A stretch of 64,000 nt of DNA from Alphaproteobacteria bacterium (GTDB lineage Bacteria > Pseudomonadota > Alphaproteobacteria > Ferrovibrionales > Ferrovibrionaceae): the NCBI GenBank assembly GCA_947473805.1, contig CANJGB010000016.1, positions 1 through 64,000 on the forward strand, given 5' to 3'. Made by a program: the position numbers and the translations under genes. This document shows positions 24,936 through 34,188 of this stretch, piece after piece (position 1 is the stretch's first letter; each line of letters starts with the position of its first letter). The notes under the pieces are model-generated. The model was not told where the DNA came from. It worked only from the letters and a program-made list of their open reading frames with translations, and made no database searches.

Positions 24936-25895
24936 CTATTTCTTTAGCAGTCCCGCCTTCGTCACGACCGGCGTCCAGCGGCGCTCCTCGGCGACCAAAA
25001 CCTGGGCGAACTCGGCGGGGCTGTTCAGCACCGGCTGAAAGGACAGTTTCTTCATCTGCTCCTGCATCTCGGGCGTACTCATCGCGGTCTTCACCTCGGC
25101 GTTCAGCTTCGCGATTATCGAGGGACTTGTCTTCGACGGCGCGATGAGTGCCATCCAGGCCTCGGCCTGCACATCCGGCAGGCCCGCCTCGGCGAAGGTC
25201 GGCACCTGGGGCAGCAGCGGCGAACGTTGTGCCGTCGATACCGCCAGCATCTTCACCTTGCCTTCGTTGGCTTGTGGCACAACGGCGAGCGGGGCCAGTG
25301 CGGCCATCTGCGCCTCGCCCGTCACGACGGCAGTCAGGGCTTCGGGGGAGGATTTGTAGGGCACATGGACAATCTCCGTGCCGCTCTTTAGCGCCAGCAG
25401 CTCCATCGACAGGTGCGATATCGAGCCGATGCCGATGGAGGCGTAATTGTACTTCCCGGGATTCCTCCGTAGCAGGTCCAGCAGGCCGGCCATGGTATCG
25501 ACGCCAAGGCTTGACGGCACGACCAGCACGCTGGGCTGGGTGGCGAGGATCATGACCGGCGCGAGATCGGTTTTGGGGTCATAACCGACTGGCGCGGTCA
25601 TCGGGTTGACGACCATCGGACCGGGAATGGTTACGCCGAATGTGGTGCCGTCGGGCTCGGCCCGGGCCACAGCCTCGGCCGCGATGCTGCCGCCGGCGCC
25701 AATCTTGTTTTCGACCACGAACGGCTGGCCAAACTTTGCCTGCAGCCGTTCAGCCACCAGCCGCCCCATGACATCGGGCGTCGAGCCGGGACCGAAACCG
25801 ACGATAATCTTTACCGGCCGCAAGGGCCATTCCTGCGCCGCGACAGGCAGAGAGAATGTTAACGCAAGAGCAGCGACAAGTGGCGCGAGACGCAT
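24936..25895 (-). CDS. Bug/TctC-family periplasmic substrate-binding protein
   Basis: 319 residues with a signal peptide ending at VAAQ (about 21). Tripartite tricarboxylate receptor family: the opening WPLRPVKIIVGFGPGSTPDVMGRLVAE, GAGGSIAAEAVARAEPDG and VPYKSSPEALT segments are diagnostic. It should bind a carboxylate in the periplasm. No TctA or TctB membrane genes are nearby; orphan receptors of this type are abundant in soil Beta- and Alphaproteobacteria. Divergent from the sterol-desaturase-like gene. Confidence 0.93.
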   Translation of the reverse strand: MRLAPLVAALALTFSLPVAAQEWPLRPVKIIVGFGPGSTPDVMGRLVAERLQAKFGQPFVVENKIGAGGSIAAEAVARAEPDGTTFGVTIPGPMVVNPMTAPVGYDPKTDLAPVMILATQPSVLVVPSSLGVDTMAGLLDLLRRNPGKYNYASIGIGSISHLSMELLALKSGTEIVHVPYKSSPEALTAVVTGEAQMAALAPLAVVPQANEGKVKMLAVSTAQRSPLLPQVPTFAEAGLPDVQAEAWMALIAPSKTSPSIIAKLNAEVKTAMSTPEMQEQMKKLSFQPVLNSPAEFAQVLVAEERRWTPVVTKAGLLKK

Positions 25896-25978
25896 GGTTT
25901 CCCCCGGAGCGCGTTATTTCCCAAAGCCTAGCCGGTCAGCCGTTCACGCACAATTGCGGGACATGCTATGGTCGCGCC

Positions 25979-26848
25979 ATGGATCACACCCGTATAGGCA
26001 TGTACGCCTTTCCGGCGTTCCTGGCGCTGATCGCGCTAGAAGCGTGGTGGTATGCGCGGGCACGTAATGCCGGCTATCCTTGGGCCGAGAGCGCGGCGTC
26101 GCTCGGCATGGCCGTCGGCTACCGGTTGATCGGCATAGCGACTCCGCTCGTGGTCGGCGGCGTCTATCTGTGGGTATGGGACCGCCGGCTGTGGACTGTG
26201 CCGATGGACGCGTGGTGGAGTTGGCCGCTGCTGTTCGTTCTGTTCGAGTTCACCTACTACTGGTTCCATCGTTTCAGTCACGAGTGCCGCTGGTTATGGG
26301 CCACCCATGCGCCGCACCACTCGCCGACCCATCTGACATTTTCCGCCGCCTACCGGCTTGGATGGACCGGCCTCGTGTCCGGCACATGGCTTTTCTGGCT
26401 ACCGTTGATGACGCTGGGATTTCCGCCATGGGCGGTTGTCCTGATGTTGGGTGCCAACCTGACGTACCAGTTCTGGCTGCACACCGAGATGATCGGGCGC
26501 CTCGGCCCGCTTGAAGCGGTGCTGAACACGCCGTCACACCACCGTGTGCACCATTCGACTAACGACGGATATCTTGATCGCAACTACGGCGGCGTGGTGA
26601 TTTTCTGGGACCGACTATTCGGCACCTTCGCGGCGGAACGCGAGGATGAGCCCTGCCGCTACGGATTGGTACATCCCATAGAAAGCAATAACCCGTTCGT
26701 TCTGGCCTTCACCGAATGGGTGCGCCTCTGCCGCGATGTCTGGCGGGCGCGCACCTGGCGCGCGCGGCTGGGCCATGCCTTCGGGCGGCCCGGATGGCAT
26801 GCCGGCAAAGAACGGCCGGCGCTTGGCGCCGGCATCCAGCAGGCATGA
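25979..26848 (+). CDS. Fatty acid hydroxylase / sterol desaturase-like membrane di-iron protein
   Basis: 289 residues from the ATG of MDHTRIGMY; the longer frame lacks support. A membrane protein with the His-rich di-iron motifs HRFSH (near 97), HAPHH (near 110) and the C-terminal HHRVHH (near 184), followed by RNYGGVVIFWDRLFGTF, as in PF04116. These enzymes hydroxylate or desaturate lipids; the substrate is unknown. Its stop overlaps the start of pgeF as ATGA, suggesting read-through into the pgeF operon. Confidence 0.9.
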   Translation: MDHTRIGMYAFPAFLALIALEAWWYARARNAGYPWAESAASLGMAVGYRLIGIATPLVVGGVYLWVWDRRLWTVPMDAWWSWPLLFVLFEFTYYWFHRFSHECRWLWATHAPHHSPTHLTFSAAYRLGWTGLVSGTWLFWLPLMTLGFPPWAVVLMLGANLTYQFWLHTEMIGRLGPLEAVLNTPSHHRVHHSTNDGYLDRNYGGVVIFWDRLFGTFAAEREDEPCRYGLVHPIESNNPFVLAFTEWVRLCRDVWRARTWRARLGHAFGRPGWHAGKERPALGAGIQQA

Positions 26849-27609
26849 TCCTCTCCGCCGCCCTTGGCCCGCAACCTTGGTTGCGGCATGCCTTCTTTAC
26901 CCGCGCCGGTGGCGTATCGGACGGCATTTATGCGGGCATGAACTGTGGCCCGGGCTCGAACGACGATCCGGGCGCGGTACGCATCAACCGCCAGCTGGCG
27001 ATGCAGCAACTGGGCGTGCCGGTCGAAGCGCTGTGTTCGCTGTACCAGGTTCATGGTCGTGAGGTGGTGCGAGTCACCGCGCCGCTGGGCGAAACGCGGC
27101 CCAAGGCCGATGGCATGGTGACCAATGTACCAGGATTGGCGTTGGGCATCCTGACCGCCGACTGCGCCCCGGTGCTGTTTGCCGACAGTGAAGCGCAGGT
27201 GATCGGCGCCTGCCATGCGGGCTGGCGCGGCGCCTTGCTGGGCATGACGGATGCGACGATCGACGCCATGGTCGAACTCGGCGCATCGGTGGAGAGAATC
27301 GGCGCAGCAATCGGGCCGACAATTGCCCAGGCCTCGTACGAGGTGGGTCCCGAGTTTCCGGGGCCGTTCCTGCAGGTTGACGAGAGCAGCGCCCGGTTTT
27401 TCGCCCCCAGCACACGACCGAGCCATTTCCGTTTCGACCTGCCGGGCTACCTTGTTGCGCGGCTCACCGCGCGCGGTCTGGGCAGAGTTGAGAACCTTGC
27501 CCTCGACACCCTGGCCGACGACACCCGTTTTTTCAGCTTTCGCCGCACCACATTGCGCGGTGAAAAGGACTATGGTCGCCAGCTTTCCGCCATTGTGATT
27601 GCCCCATGA
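26845..27609 (+). CDS. pgeF: Peptidoglycan editing factor PgeF (laccase-domain protein)
   Basis: 254 residues starting MILSAALGPQPWLRHAFFTRAGG. Cu-oxidase_4 / DUF152 family. Metal-ligand regions: YQVHG (His near 70), LTADCAPVLFAD and CHAGWRG (near 128). E. coli PgeF removes L-serine misincorporated into peptidoglycan precursors; family members also have polyphenol oxidase or purine-nucleoside activity. The gene overlaps its neighbours on both sides by four bases (ATGA). Confidence 0.93.
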   Translation: MILSAALGPQPWLRHAFFTRAGGVSDGIYAGMNCGPGSNDDPGAVRINRQLAMQQLGVPVEALCSLYQVHGREVVRVTAPLGETRPKADGMVTNVPGLALGILTADCAPVLFADSEAQVIGACHAGWRGALLGMTDATIDAMVELGASVERIGAAIGPTIAQASYEVGPEFPGPFLQVDESSARFFAPSTRPSHFRFDLPGYLVARLTARGLGRVENLALDTLADDTRFFSFRRTTLRGEKDYGRQLSAIVIAP

Positions 27610-28445
27610 ACCGTTTCGCCTTTGTCTTGGCAGCCCTGATGCTCACCGCCTGCGGGAATGGCGTGCCGCTACCGTTCCAGCCGGAAACCAAGACGCTCGC
27701 CACCACGGAGCTGATCCGGCCCAAGGCCGATGCGTCGCTGGCGTTGACCAGTATTGGGGGCATGCCGGGCGCCCTCGGGCGTGACCTGGCCGAGCAGGTG
27801 GCCGTGCAGCTGCGCGAGCGCGGCGTGCCCGCCTTCACCGACTTCGCCAACAAAAGCTCCTGGTGGCTGTACGGCGACTACCGCCCAAATCCAACCCGCA
27901 TCGACTGGACGCTGATCGATCCCGATGGCAAGGGGGCGACGAACCTCAGCACCCCTGTCATCACCCTGACGCCGCGTGCCGGTGCGGTCGAGATCGCGGC
28001 GATGGCCAAGTCCGCGACACCCGACCTGGAAAAGATCGTGCGCATCGACCCCGGCCCGGAAATGGTCCCGGTCGCCCAGGCCGTGTTCATGCAGGGCGTG
28101 ACCGGCGCGCCGGGCGACGGACGCGACGCACTGGAGCGCGCCATGCGGACGGAACTACAGCGTCTGGGGATCACGATTATCGACCAGTTGAACCGCGACA
28201 CGTTGGTCCTGTCGGCCCAGGTTGGCGTGACCGATGCTGGGGCCAATGAACAGCGGGTCAAGATCGACTGGACCCTGATGACCAGTAACGGCAAGCAGGT
28301 CGGCACAATCAGCCAGAATAATGCGATCCCGAAGGGCCGCCTGGACCGGACATGGGGTGACATAGCCTGGGTGGCCGCCCAAGGCGCCGCCGGCGGCCTT
28401 CAGGAACTATTAAAGGCCGTGGCCGGCAAGCCGGTGGATGGCTGA
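27606..28445 (+). CDS. Lipoprotein of unknown function
   Basis: 279 residues with a signal ending in the lipobox LTAC (Cys16). The mature protein has two similar halves, each containing an R-I-D-W-T-L-(I/M)-(D/T) strand motif (near 99 and 219), which suggests an internal duplication of a beta-rich domain. It overlaps pgeF as ATGA. Common downstream of pgeF in related alphaproteobacteria as an unnamed lipoprotein. Outer or inner membrane sorting cannot be decided. Confidence 0.85.
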   Translation: MNRFAFVLAALMLTACGNGVPLPFQPETKTLATTELIRPKADASLALTSIGGMPGALGRDLAEQVAVQLRERGVPAFTDFANKSSWWLYGDYRPNPTRIDWTLIDPDGKGATNLSTPVITLTPRAGAVEIAAMAKSATPDLEKIVRIDPGPEMVPVAQAVFMQGVTGAPGDGRDALERAMRTELQRLGITIIDQLNRDTLVLSAQVGVTDAGANEQRVKIDWTLMTSNGKQVGTISQNNAIPKGRLDRTWGDIAWVAAQGAAGGLQELLKAVAGKPVDG

Positions 28446-28465
28446 AAAACGGGCATTTCCTGCCG

Positions 28466-28494
28466 TTTACACGTCCGTGACCCCCTGATATGTT
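28466..28494 (+). promoter_or_regulatory. Predicted promoter of prs
   Basis: TTTACA (28466-28471) and TATGTT (28489-28494) are separated by exactly 17 bases and lie 53 bases before the prs ATG. Good agreement with sigma70-type boxes in the only gap upstream of prs. Confidence 0.6.
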
Positions 28495-28547
28495 CCGCGC
28501 GCTTTTGGGCGGCTGCATGACATCGCCGCCGCCATTGGGGTCCCCGC

Positions 28548-29483
28548 ATGAAAATCCTGGCCGGTAACAGCAACCGCCCGCTGGCCGAGGCCGTCGCGGC
28601 CTATTTGGGCGTGCCCCTGACCAAGGCGCGGGTCACTCGCTTTTCGGATATGGAAGTCTTCGTCGAAGTGCATGAAAACGTGCGCGGCGAGGATGTTTTC
28701 ATTGTTCAGAGCACCTCTTTCCCGACCAACGACCATCTTATGGAACTGTTGGTCTGCATCGACGCCCTGAAACGGGCATCCGCACACCGGATTACCGCTG
28801 TCATCCCCTATTTCGGCTATGCGCGGCAGGATCGGAAGCCCGGCCCACGCACCCCGATTTCCGCCAAGCTGGTGGCCAACTTGATCACCGTGGCCGGCGC
28901 CGACCGCGTCCTGACGCTGGATCTGCACGCCGGCCAGATTCAGGGCTTTTTCGACATCCCGACCGACAACCTGTTCGCCGCCCCTGTCGTGGTCCGGGAC
29001 ATCAAGCTCAAATACCCCGGCGCCAAGGATTTGATGATCGTATCGCCCGACGTGGGTGGCGTGGTGCGCGCCCGGGCCATCGCCAAGCGGCTTGACGCCG
29101 ACCTTGCCATCGTGGATAAGCGCCGCGAAAAGGCTGGCGTTTCCGAGGTTATGAATATCATCGGCGACGTTCAGGGCCGGACATGCATCCTGGTCGACGA
29201 TATCGTCGATTCGGCCGGTACATTGTGCAATGCCGCCAATGCGTTGATGAAGAACGGCGCCACTTCGGTCGCCGCCTATGTCACCCATGGCGTGCTGTCG
29301 GGCGGCGCGGTATCGCGCGTTGCCGCGTCTGACCTGCTGGAACTGGTCACGACCGACAGCATCATGGCGACCGAGGCCGTCCGGGTCTCGCACAATGTCC
29401 GCCAGATCGGGATCGCGCCGCTGATCGGCGAGGCGATGCGCCGGATCAGTGAAGAAAGCTCGGTTTCGAGTCTGTTCGACTGA
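28548..29483 (+). CDS. prs: Ribose-phosphate pyrophosphokinase
   Basis: 311 residues making PRPP from ribose-5-phosphate and ATP, the precursor of nucleotides, histidine and tryptophan. Seen: [31 protein letters not shown], the ATP-binding [12 protein letters not shown], and the PRPP-binding loop [14 protein letters not shown] (near 212-225). Length and order fit class I Prs. Followed by rplY after a 127-base leader with hairpins. Confidence 0.97.
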   Translation: MKILAGNSNRPLAEAVAAYLGVPLTKARVTRFSDMEVFVEVHENVRGEDVFIVQSTSFPTNDHLMELLVCIDALKRASAHRITAVIPYFGYARQDRKPGPRTPISAKLVANLITVAGADRVLTLDLHAGQIQGFFDIPTDNLFAAPVVVRDIKLKYPGAKDLMIVSPDVGGVVRARAIAKRLDADLAIVDKRREKAGVSEVMNIIGDVQGRTCILVDDIVDSAGTLCNAANALMKNGATSVAAYVTHGVLSGGAVSRVAASDLLELVTTDSIMATEAVRVSHNVRQIGIAPLIGEAMRRISEESSVSSLFD

Positions 29484-29495
29484 GCAACAGTTTTG

Positions 29496-29583
29496 CGGTT
29501 CGCGCGACGAACCGGAGAGTTTCCGAGGCGAGCGGCACCCCTGGAGGCCGAGGCCCGGAAGAGGAACGGAATGATCCGTTCCT
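29496..29583 (+). promoter_or_regulatory. Two hairpins in the prs-rplY leader
   Basis: The 127-base gap holds a 7-bp stem CGGTTCG / CGAACCG with a five-base loop (29496-29514) and a perfect 9-bp stem AGGAACGGA / TCCGTTCCT with an ATGA loop (29562-29583), ending 27 bases before the rplY ATG. Neither has a T-run. They may be a ribosomal-protein leader, a processing signal or an attenuator; that is inference. Confidence 0.45.
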
Positions 29584-29610
29584 GAACGAGAACGAACGAA
29601 GGAGTTCGAT

Positions 29611-30345
29611 ATGCGCGAGGTGATCAGTATCGCCGCCGAAGCGCGTGCACGGGCCGGCAAGGGGACCGCCCGAGCAACGCGCCTGAAGCAGCGTGTGCCC
29701 GCCGTGATTTACGGCGGCAAGCAGGAACCGGTGATGATTTCCGTCGATCTGAAGGAACTCACCAAGGACTATTCGACCGGCGGCTTCCTGAACCGCCTGA
29801 TCGATGTGAACATCGACGGCAAGGCGCACCGCGTCCTGCCGCGCGACGTGCAGATCCACCCGGTCACCGACCGGCCGATCCATGTCGACTTCCTCCGCGT
29901 CCTGCCGGACTCGCGCGTCCGCATCTTCGTGCCTGTGCACTTCACCGGGAACGACGCCTCGCCTGGCATCAAGAAGGGCGGCGTCCTGAACGTCGTCCGC
30001 CACGAGGTCGAGTTCTATTGCACGCCGGACCACATTCCGGAGTCCATCACGGTCGACCTGACCGGGCTGGAAATCGGCGCGTCGATCCACATCAGCCACA
30101 TCAGCCTGCCCGGTGACATCAAGCCGGTCATCAACAACCGCGACTTCACGGTGGCCACGATTGCGGCGCCGCTGAAGGAAGAGGCGGCGGCCCCTGTTGC
30201 GGCAGCAGCCGCAGCTACCGACGCAGCAGCGGCTCCGGCCGGCGGTGCGAAGGCCGCAGCCCCGGGCGCCGCTGGCGCCAAGGCAGCTGCCCCGGCCGCT
30301 GGTGCGAAGGCGCCGGCAGCCAAGGCTCCGGCCGCGAAGAAGTAA
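29611..30345 (+). CDS. rplY: Large ribosomal subunit protein bL25 (CTC/TL5 form)
   Basis: 244 residues. N-terminal L25 domain (about 1-95) binding 5S rRNA and a TL5-type C-terminal domain (about 100-190). Beyond 195 there is a low-complexity Ala/Lys/Pro tail (repeats of GAKAAAP type), so it is longer than the usual 190-210. SD AAGGAG is well placed. Sits in the common prs-rplY-pth-ychF order. Confidence 0.95.
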   Translation: MREVISIAAEARARAGKGTARATRLKQRVPAVIYGGKQEPVMISVDLKELTKDYSTGGFLNRLIDVNIDGKAHRVLPRDVQIHPVTDRPIHVDFLRVLPDSRVRIFVPVHFTGNDASPGIKKGGVLNVVRHEVEFYCTPDHIPESITVDLTGLEIGASIHISHISLPGDIKPVINNRDFTVATIAAPLKEEAAAPVAAAAAATDAAAAPAGGAKAAAPGAAGAKAAAPAAGAKAPAAKAPAAKK

Positions 30346-30355
30346 GAGGCCGGTT

Positions 30356-30393
30356 CACCTTCCCCGTTGCAAAGATTAGCAACGGGGAGGGTG
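30356..30393 (+). terminator. 15-bp hairpin between rplY and pth
   Basis: CACCTTCCCCGTTGC pairs with GCAACGGGGAGGGTG (one T-G wobble) around the eight-base loop AAAGATTA, directly after rplY. No T-run follows, so it may be a weak terminator, attenuator or mRNA-stabilising structure that limits pth relative to rplY. Confidence 0.5.
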
Positions 30394-30464
30394 CATCTGC
30401 CGCAATCACCCCCACCCTGCCCGGCCGCCACGCGCGCGCGGGACTTACGGAGCGGTGATCCACC

Positions 30465-31064
30465 ATGTTGCTGCTGGTTGGTCTCGGCAATCCGGGCCCG
30501 GATTACGCGGCCACCCGGCACAATATCGGCTTCATGGCGGTGGACGCCGTGGCGCGGCGGCACGGCTTCACGCCTTGGCGCAAAAGGTTCCGTGGCGAAG
30601 TTGCCGAGGGCGAACTGAACGGCACCAAGACCCTGGCGCTGAAACCGATGACCTACATGAACAATTCCGGCGAGGCGGTGGCCGAGGCGGCACGGTTCTA
30701 CAAGATCCCCACGTCGGATATCGTCGTCCTGTATGACGAGATCGACCTGGTGCCGGGCAAGACGCGGGCGAAGGTCGGCGGCGGTAGCGCGGGGCATAAC
30801 GGCATCCGCTCGATCGATGCGCACCTCGACGATGCGAACTACCGCCGCATCCGGCTGGGTGTTGGGCATCCGGGCGACAAAGCCGCCGTGCTGCACTGGG
30901 TGCTGCGGCCATTCGCCAAGAGCGACAAGATTTGGCTCGACCCCCTGCTGGAAGCGCTGGCCGAAGCCGCGCCCCTGCTGGGCAAGGGCGACGACGCGGG
31001 TTACATGACGAAAGTCGCATTGCTGACACAGCCGCCCAAAGCAGGGCCGGCGAAGGAGGACTAG
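30465..31064 (+). CDS. pth: Peptidyl-tRNA hydrolase
   Basis: 199 residues releasing tRNA from stalled peptidyl-tRNA. Seen: [21 protein letters not shown] (4-24) with the catalytic His after Arg, [19 protein letters not shown] and the C-terminal [12 protein letters not shown] segment. Its TAG stop shares its last G with the GTG start of ychF. Confidence 0.97.
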   Translation: MLLLVGLGNPGPDYAATRHNIGFMAVDAVARRHGFTPWRKRFRGEVAEGELNGTKTLALKPMTYMNNSGEAVAEAARFYKIPTSDIVVLYDEIDLVPGKTRAKVGGGSAGHNGIRSIDAHLDDANYRRIRLGVGHPGDKAAVLHWVLRPFAKSDKIWLDPLLEALAEAAPLLGKGDDAGYMTKVALLTQPPKAGPAKED

Positions 31065-32161
31065 TGGGTTTCAAATGCGGCATCGTCGGCCTTCCGAACG
31101 TCGGCAAATCAACCCTGTTTAACGCCCTGACGCAGACCATTGCGGCGCAGGCGGCGAACTATCCGTTCTGCACAATCGAGCCGAATACGGGCATCGTGGC
31201 GGTGCCGGACGAGCGGCTGGAACAGCTGGCGGCCATTGCGAAGTCGGCGCAGATCATTCCCACGCAGTTGACCTTCGTCGACATTGCAGGCCTCGTGCGC
31301 GGCGCCAGCAAGGGCGAGGGCCTGGGCAACCAGTTCCTGGCCCATATCCGCGAAGTGGATGCGATCTGCCACGTGCTGCGCTGCTTCGTCGATGACGACA
31401 TCACCCATGTGGAAGGTAAGGTCGACCCTATCGCCGATGCCGAAACGGTCGAAACAGAATTGATGCTGGCTGATATGGACAGCTTGGAGAAGCGCGTCGG
31501 TGCGTTGGAGAAGAAGGCCAAGGGCGGCGACGAAGAGTCCAAGGGGCGCGTCGCGCTGATCGGCCGCATACTGGAAGCCCTGCGCAGCGGCAAGCCGGCC
31601 CGCACCGTCGAGGTGAGCGAGGAGGAAAAGAAGACCTTCCGCGAACTGCAGCTGCTGACCGCCAAGCCGGTGTTGTACGTGTGCAACGTCGAGGAGGCCA
31701 AGGCTGCCGAAGGCAATGAACTGTCCGCCAAGGTTGCGGCAAAGGCCAAAGCCGAAAAGGCCGGCCATGTGGTGATCTCGGCCGCCATCGAGGCGGAGGT
31801 GGCGCAGCTGGCGGCCGACGAACGCAGCGGCTTCCTGGCCGACCTCGGCCTGACCGAAACCGGCCTGACGCGCGTGATCCGTGCAGGCTATGAACTGCTG
31901 GGTCTCATCACCTATTTCACCGTCGGCCCGAAGGAGACGCGCGCCTGGACCGTGCGCGGTGGCGCCAAGGGACCGGAAGCCGCCGGCGTCATCCATACCG
32001 ATTTCGAGAAGGGCTATATCCGCGCCGAGACCATCGCCTATGCCGACTACCTCGCCTGCAAGGGCGAAACAGGTGCGAAGGATGCTGGCAAGATGCGCCT
32101 GGAAGGGAAGGACTACGTCGTCCGCGACGGCGACGTGCTGCACTTCCGGTTCACTTCATAG
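31064..32161 (+). CDS. ychF: Redox-regulated ATPase YchF (Obg-like)
   Basis: 365 residues from a GTG with GAAGGAGG upstream. The P-loop GIVGLPNVGKST lies at 6-17, with the DIAGLVRGASKGEGLGN switch region near 67. A helical insert (about 130-200) and a C-terminal TGS domain (FTVGPKETRAWTVRGG onward) complete the protein. YchF binds ATP rather than GTP and interacts with ribosomes. Usual partner of pth. Confidence 0.96.
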   Translation: MGFKCGIVGLPNVGKSTLFNALTQTIAAQAANYPFCTIEPNTGIVAVPDERLEQLAAIAKSAQIIPTQLTFVDIAGLVRGASKGEGLGNQFLAHIREVDAICHVLRCFVDDDITHVEGKVDPIADAETVETELMLADMDSLEKRVGALEKKAKGGDEESKGRVALIGRILEALRSGKPARTVEVSEEEKKTFRELQLLTAKPVLYVCNVEEAKAAEGNELSAKVAAKAKAEKAGHVVISAAIEAEVAQLAADERSGFLADLGLTETGLTRVIRAGYELLGLITYFTVGPKETRAWTVRGGAKGPEAAGVIHTDFEKGYIRAETIAYADYLACKGETGAKDAGKMRLEGKDYVVRDGDVLHFRFTS

Positions 32162-32182
32162 GGGTTATTCAGCGTAAGAAAC

Positions 32183-33208
32183 CTACAAGGCGATCCGGTA
32201 AACCGTCGCCGCCGTGCCGGCGAACAGCATGCGCTTTTCCTCGGCCGTATAACCCTTGGCAATGCGTTTGAAGGCGTTGAAGAGCACCGCGAAGCTGTGC
32301 GAGCGTTTATCGACCGGGAAGTTGCTTTCGAACATGCAGCGAGACGGGCCGAACAGCTGGATGCAGGGTTCCAGCCACGGCGCCCATACCTTCACGATCT
32401 CCTCTGACGAAACAGGCGTGGCGCGGTTCCACAGATCGACACCCATGACCGTGGTCGCGAGGCCGCCGATCTTCACGTGGATGTTGGGACAGCGTGCCGC
32501 CGCCTCGATACCCTTGCGCCACAGTGCCCGGACTTCGTCGCGCTTCGCGGCGTAGGACCCGACACCAAGCGGGCCTCCCACATGGTTCATCACGATGGTC
32601 GTTTCTGGAAAGGCCCGGGCGAGGTCGGCCAGCTCGTCGAGCTGGTGGTGGTAGGCCCATGAATCGTAGGCCAGGTTCAGCGGCGCCAGTTTCGCAAAGG
32701 CGGCGCGGAAAGTCTTGTCACCCAACAGGCCCGGCGGCCAGTTGACGCCGGCCACGACAGCGGCGGGGTCCGTGTCGGAATGGGTGTGGCCGCGAATGAC
32801 GCGGAAGCGCCCCTGTCCCGCCGCGACATGGGCCTGGAACACTTCCTCCGCCGCGGCACCTCGCATGAAGTCGGCCACGCCGCCGATGCCGGCGCAGAGC
32901 CGCGGGCCGGATTTGCCATCCTGATAGAACGCGGTGACGCGGGCCACGAACTCCGTCTCACCGACGGGGCGTAGATGGACCGGCCCGTCCTTGCGGTAGT
33001 TGGAGTTTCCACCATCTGAATAGACCGTTGCGACAACGTTGTGGCCGGACTGCGCATCCTTCAGCAGTGTCGCGACCGGATAGTCGAGCGGCCCGCCCAC
33101 AAACAGGTGGTGGTGGGGGTCGATGACGGGGATTTCCGGCTCGAGAATCGGCTCGACCCGCTGCGCCAGCCAGGACTCATCGACCGCGTTTTCCCTGATC
33201 TTGGTCAC
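32183..33208 (-). CDS. Amidohydrolase family protein (amidohydrolase-2)
   Basis: 341 residues of the metal-dependent TIM-barrel hydrolase type (PF04909). The N-terminal metal motif is IDPHHHLF (29-36); MNHVGGP near 206 and the C-terminal FESNFPVDK near 297 are typical. Similar proteins hydrolyse lactones or decarboxylate aromatic acids. It is divergent from the MaoC pair. The reaction is unknown. Confidence 0.9.
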   Translation of the reverse strand: MTKIRENAVDESWLAQRVEPILEPEIPVIDPHHHLFVGGPLDYPVATLLKDAQSGHNVVATVYSDGGNSNYRKDGPVHLRPVGETEFVARVTAFYQDGKSGPRLCAGIGGVADFMRGAAAEEVFQAHVAAGQGRFRVIRGHTHSDTDPAAVVAGVNWPPGLLGDKTFRAAFAKLAPLNLAYDSWAYHHQLDELADLARAFPETTIVMNHVGGPLGVGSYAAKRDEVRALWRKGIEAAARCPNIHVKIGGLATTVMGVDLWNRATPVSSEEIVKVWAPWLEPCIQLFGPSRCMFESNFPVDKRSHSFAVLFNAFKRIAKGYTAEEKRMLFAGTAATVYRIAL

Positions 33209-33271
33209 GCTTCTCTCCCATTCATTATTGCGGCTAGACTAGCGCCTTCCGACGACAGGACAAGCGGCCGA

Positions 33272-33727
33272 ATGATCACTTACGAAGACCTTCCCCCCGG
33301 CACGATCCTGGAAATGGGTCCGAAAACGGTGACCAAGGACGACATCGTGCGCTTCGCCAAACGTTACGACCCGATGCCGTTCCATCTGGACGAGACGGCG
33401 GCCAGGGAATCGATTTTCGGTGAGATCTGCGCCTCAGGCTGGCACGTCGCGGGCATGTGCATGCGGATGATCGTGGATGGCTTCCTGAGCAAGGCGGATT
33501 CGCGCGGTGGCGCCGGTATCGACGAGTTGCGCTGGCTGAAGCCGGTTTTTCCGGGCGACGAATTGCGAGTGAAGTGCACCGTACTGGGCGCACGTATCTC
33601 GCAGAGCCGGCCGGACATGGGACTGATCAACTTCAGCTGGGAATTGTTCGATCAGAACGACACGCTGAAGATGAAGATGCGGTCGACAGGCCTGGTCGGC
33701 TTGCGCGGCAAGGCGCCGGCGCAATGA
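33272..33727 (+). CDS. MaoC-like hotdog-fold dehydratase, first of a pair
   Basis: 151 residues. MaoC/(R)-specific enoyl-CoA hydratase fold: the catalytic-type segment FAKRYDPMPFHLDETAARES (D near 33, H near 38), FGEICASGWHVAGM, and LRWLKPVFPGDEL. Acts on acyl-CoA or related thioesters. Its stop overlaps the next MaoC start as ATGA; such pairs may form heterodimers. The two proteins share the layout but clearly differ in sequence. Confidence 0.88.
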   Translation: MITYEDLPPGTILEMGPKTVTKDDIVRFAKRYDPMPFHLDETAARESIFGEICASGWHVAGMCMRMIVDGFLSKADSRGGAGIDELRWLKPVFPGDELRVKCTVLGARISQSRPDMGLINFSWELFDQNDTLKMKMRSTGLVGLRGKAPAQ

Positions 33728-34173
33728 ACTACTGGGAGGATATCGAAATCGGCCTGACCATCGACCTTGGCACGCACTATTGCGAACCGGGCGAGGTCAT
33801 TGCCTATGCGCGGGAGTTCGATCCGCAATTCTTCCATCTGGATGAGGCCCGCGCGAAGCAGACCATGTTCGGCGGCCTGATCGCCAGCGGCTGGTATACG
33901 GCATCAAGCATGAGCCGAATGATGGGCGACCGCATGGCGACGCGCTTCAGGGTCGCCACGTCGCCGGGCTTCGATGACCTGCGCTGGCACAAGCCGGTCT
34001 ATCCGGGCGACACGCTGAGCGGTACGATCACGTTCACGGAGAAGAAGCCGTCGTCCAAGCGGCCCGAGATCGGCAGCGCGAAATTTCGCGGCGAAATGCT
34101 GAACCAGAAGAGAGAACTTGTCATGTCGGTAGTCCACATTGCCCTATTCTGGCGGCACCCCGCCGCCTCATAA
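33724..34173 (+). CDS. MaoC-like hotdog-fold dehydratase, second of a pair
   Basis: 149 residues from the ATG overlapping the first MaoC stop. Has the same core (ARE-FDPQFFHLDEARA, FGGLIASGWYTASSM, LRWHKPVYPGDTL). Both copies keep the Asp/His pair, so both could be active. It lies 15 bases before the dienelactone hydrolase gene, so the three are probably one operon. Confidence 0.88.
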   Translation: MNYWEDIEIGLTIDLGTHYCEPGEVIAYAREFDPQFFHLDEARAKQTMFGGLIASGWYTASSMSRMMGDRMATRFRVATSPGFDDLRWHKPVYPGDTLSGTITFTEKKPSSKRPEIGSAKFRGEMLNQKRELVMSVVHIALFWRHPAAS

Positions 34174-34188
34174 ATACAGGAGGAAGCC

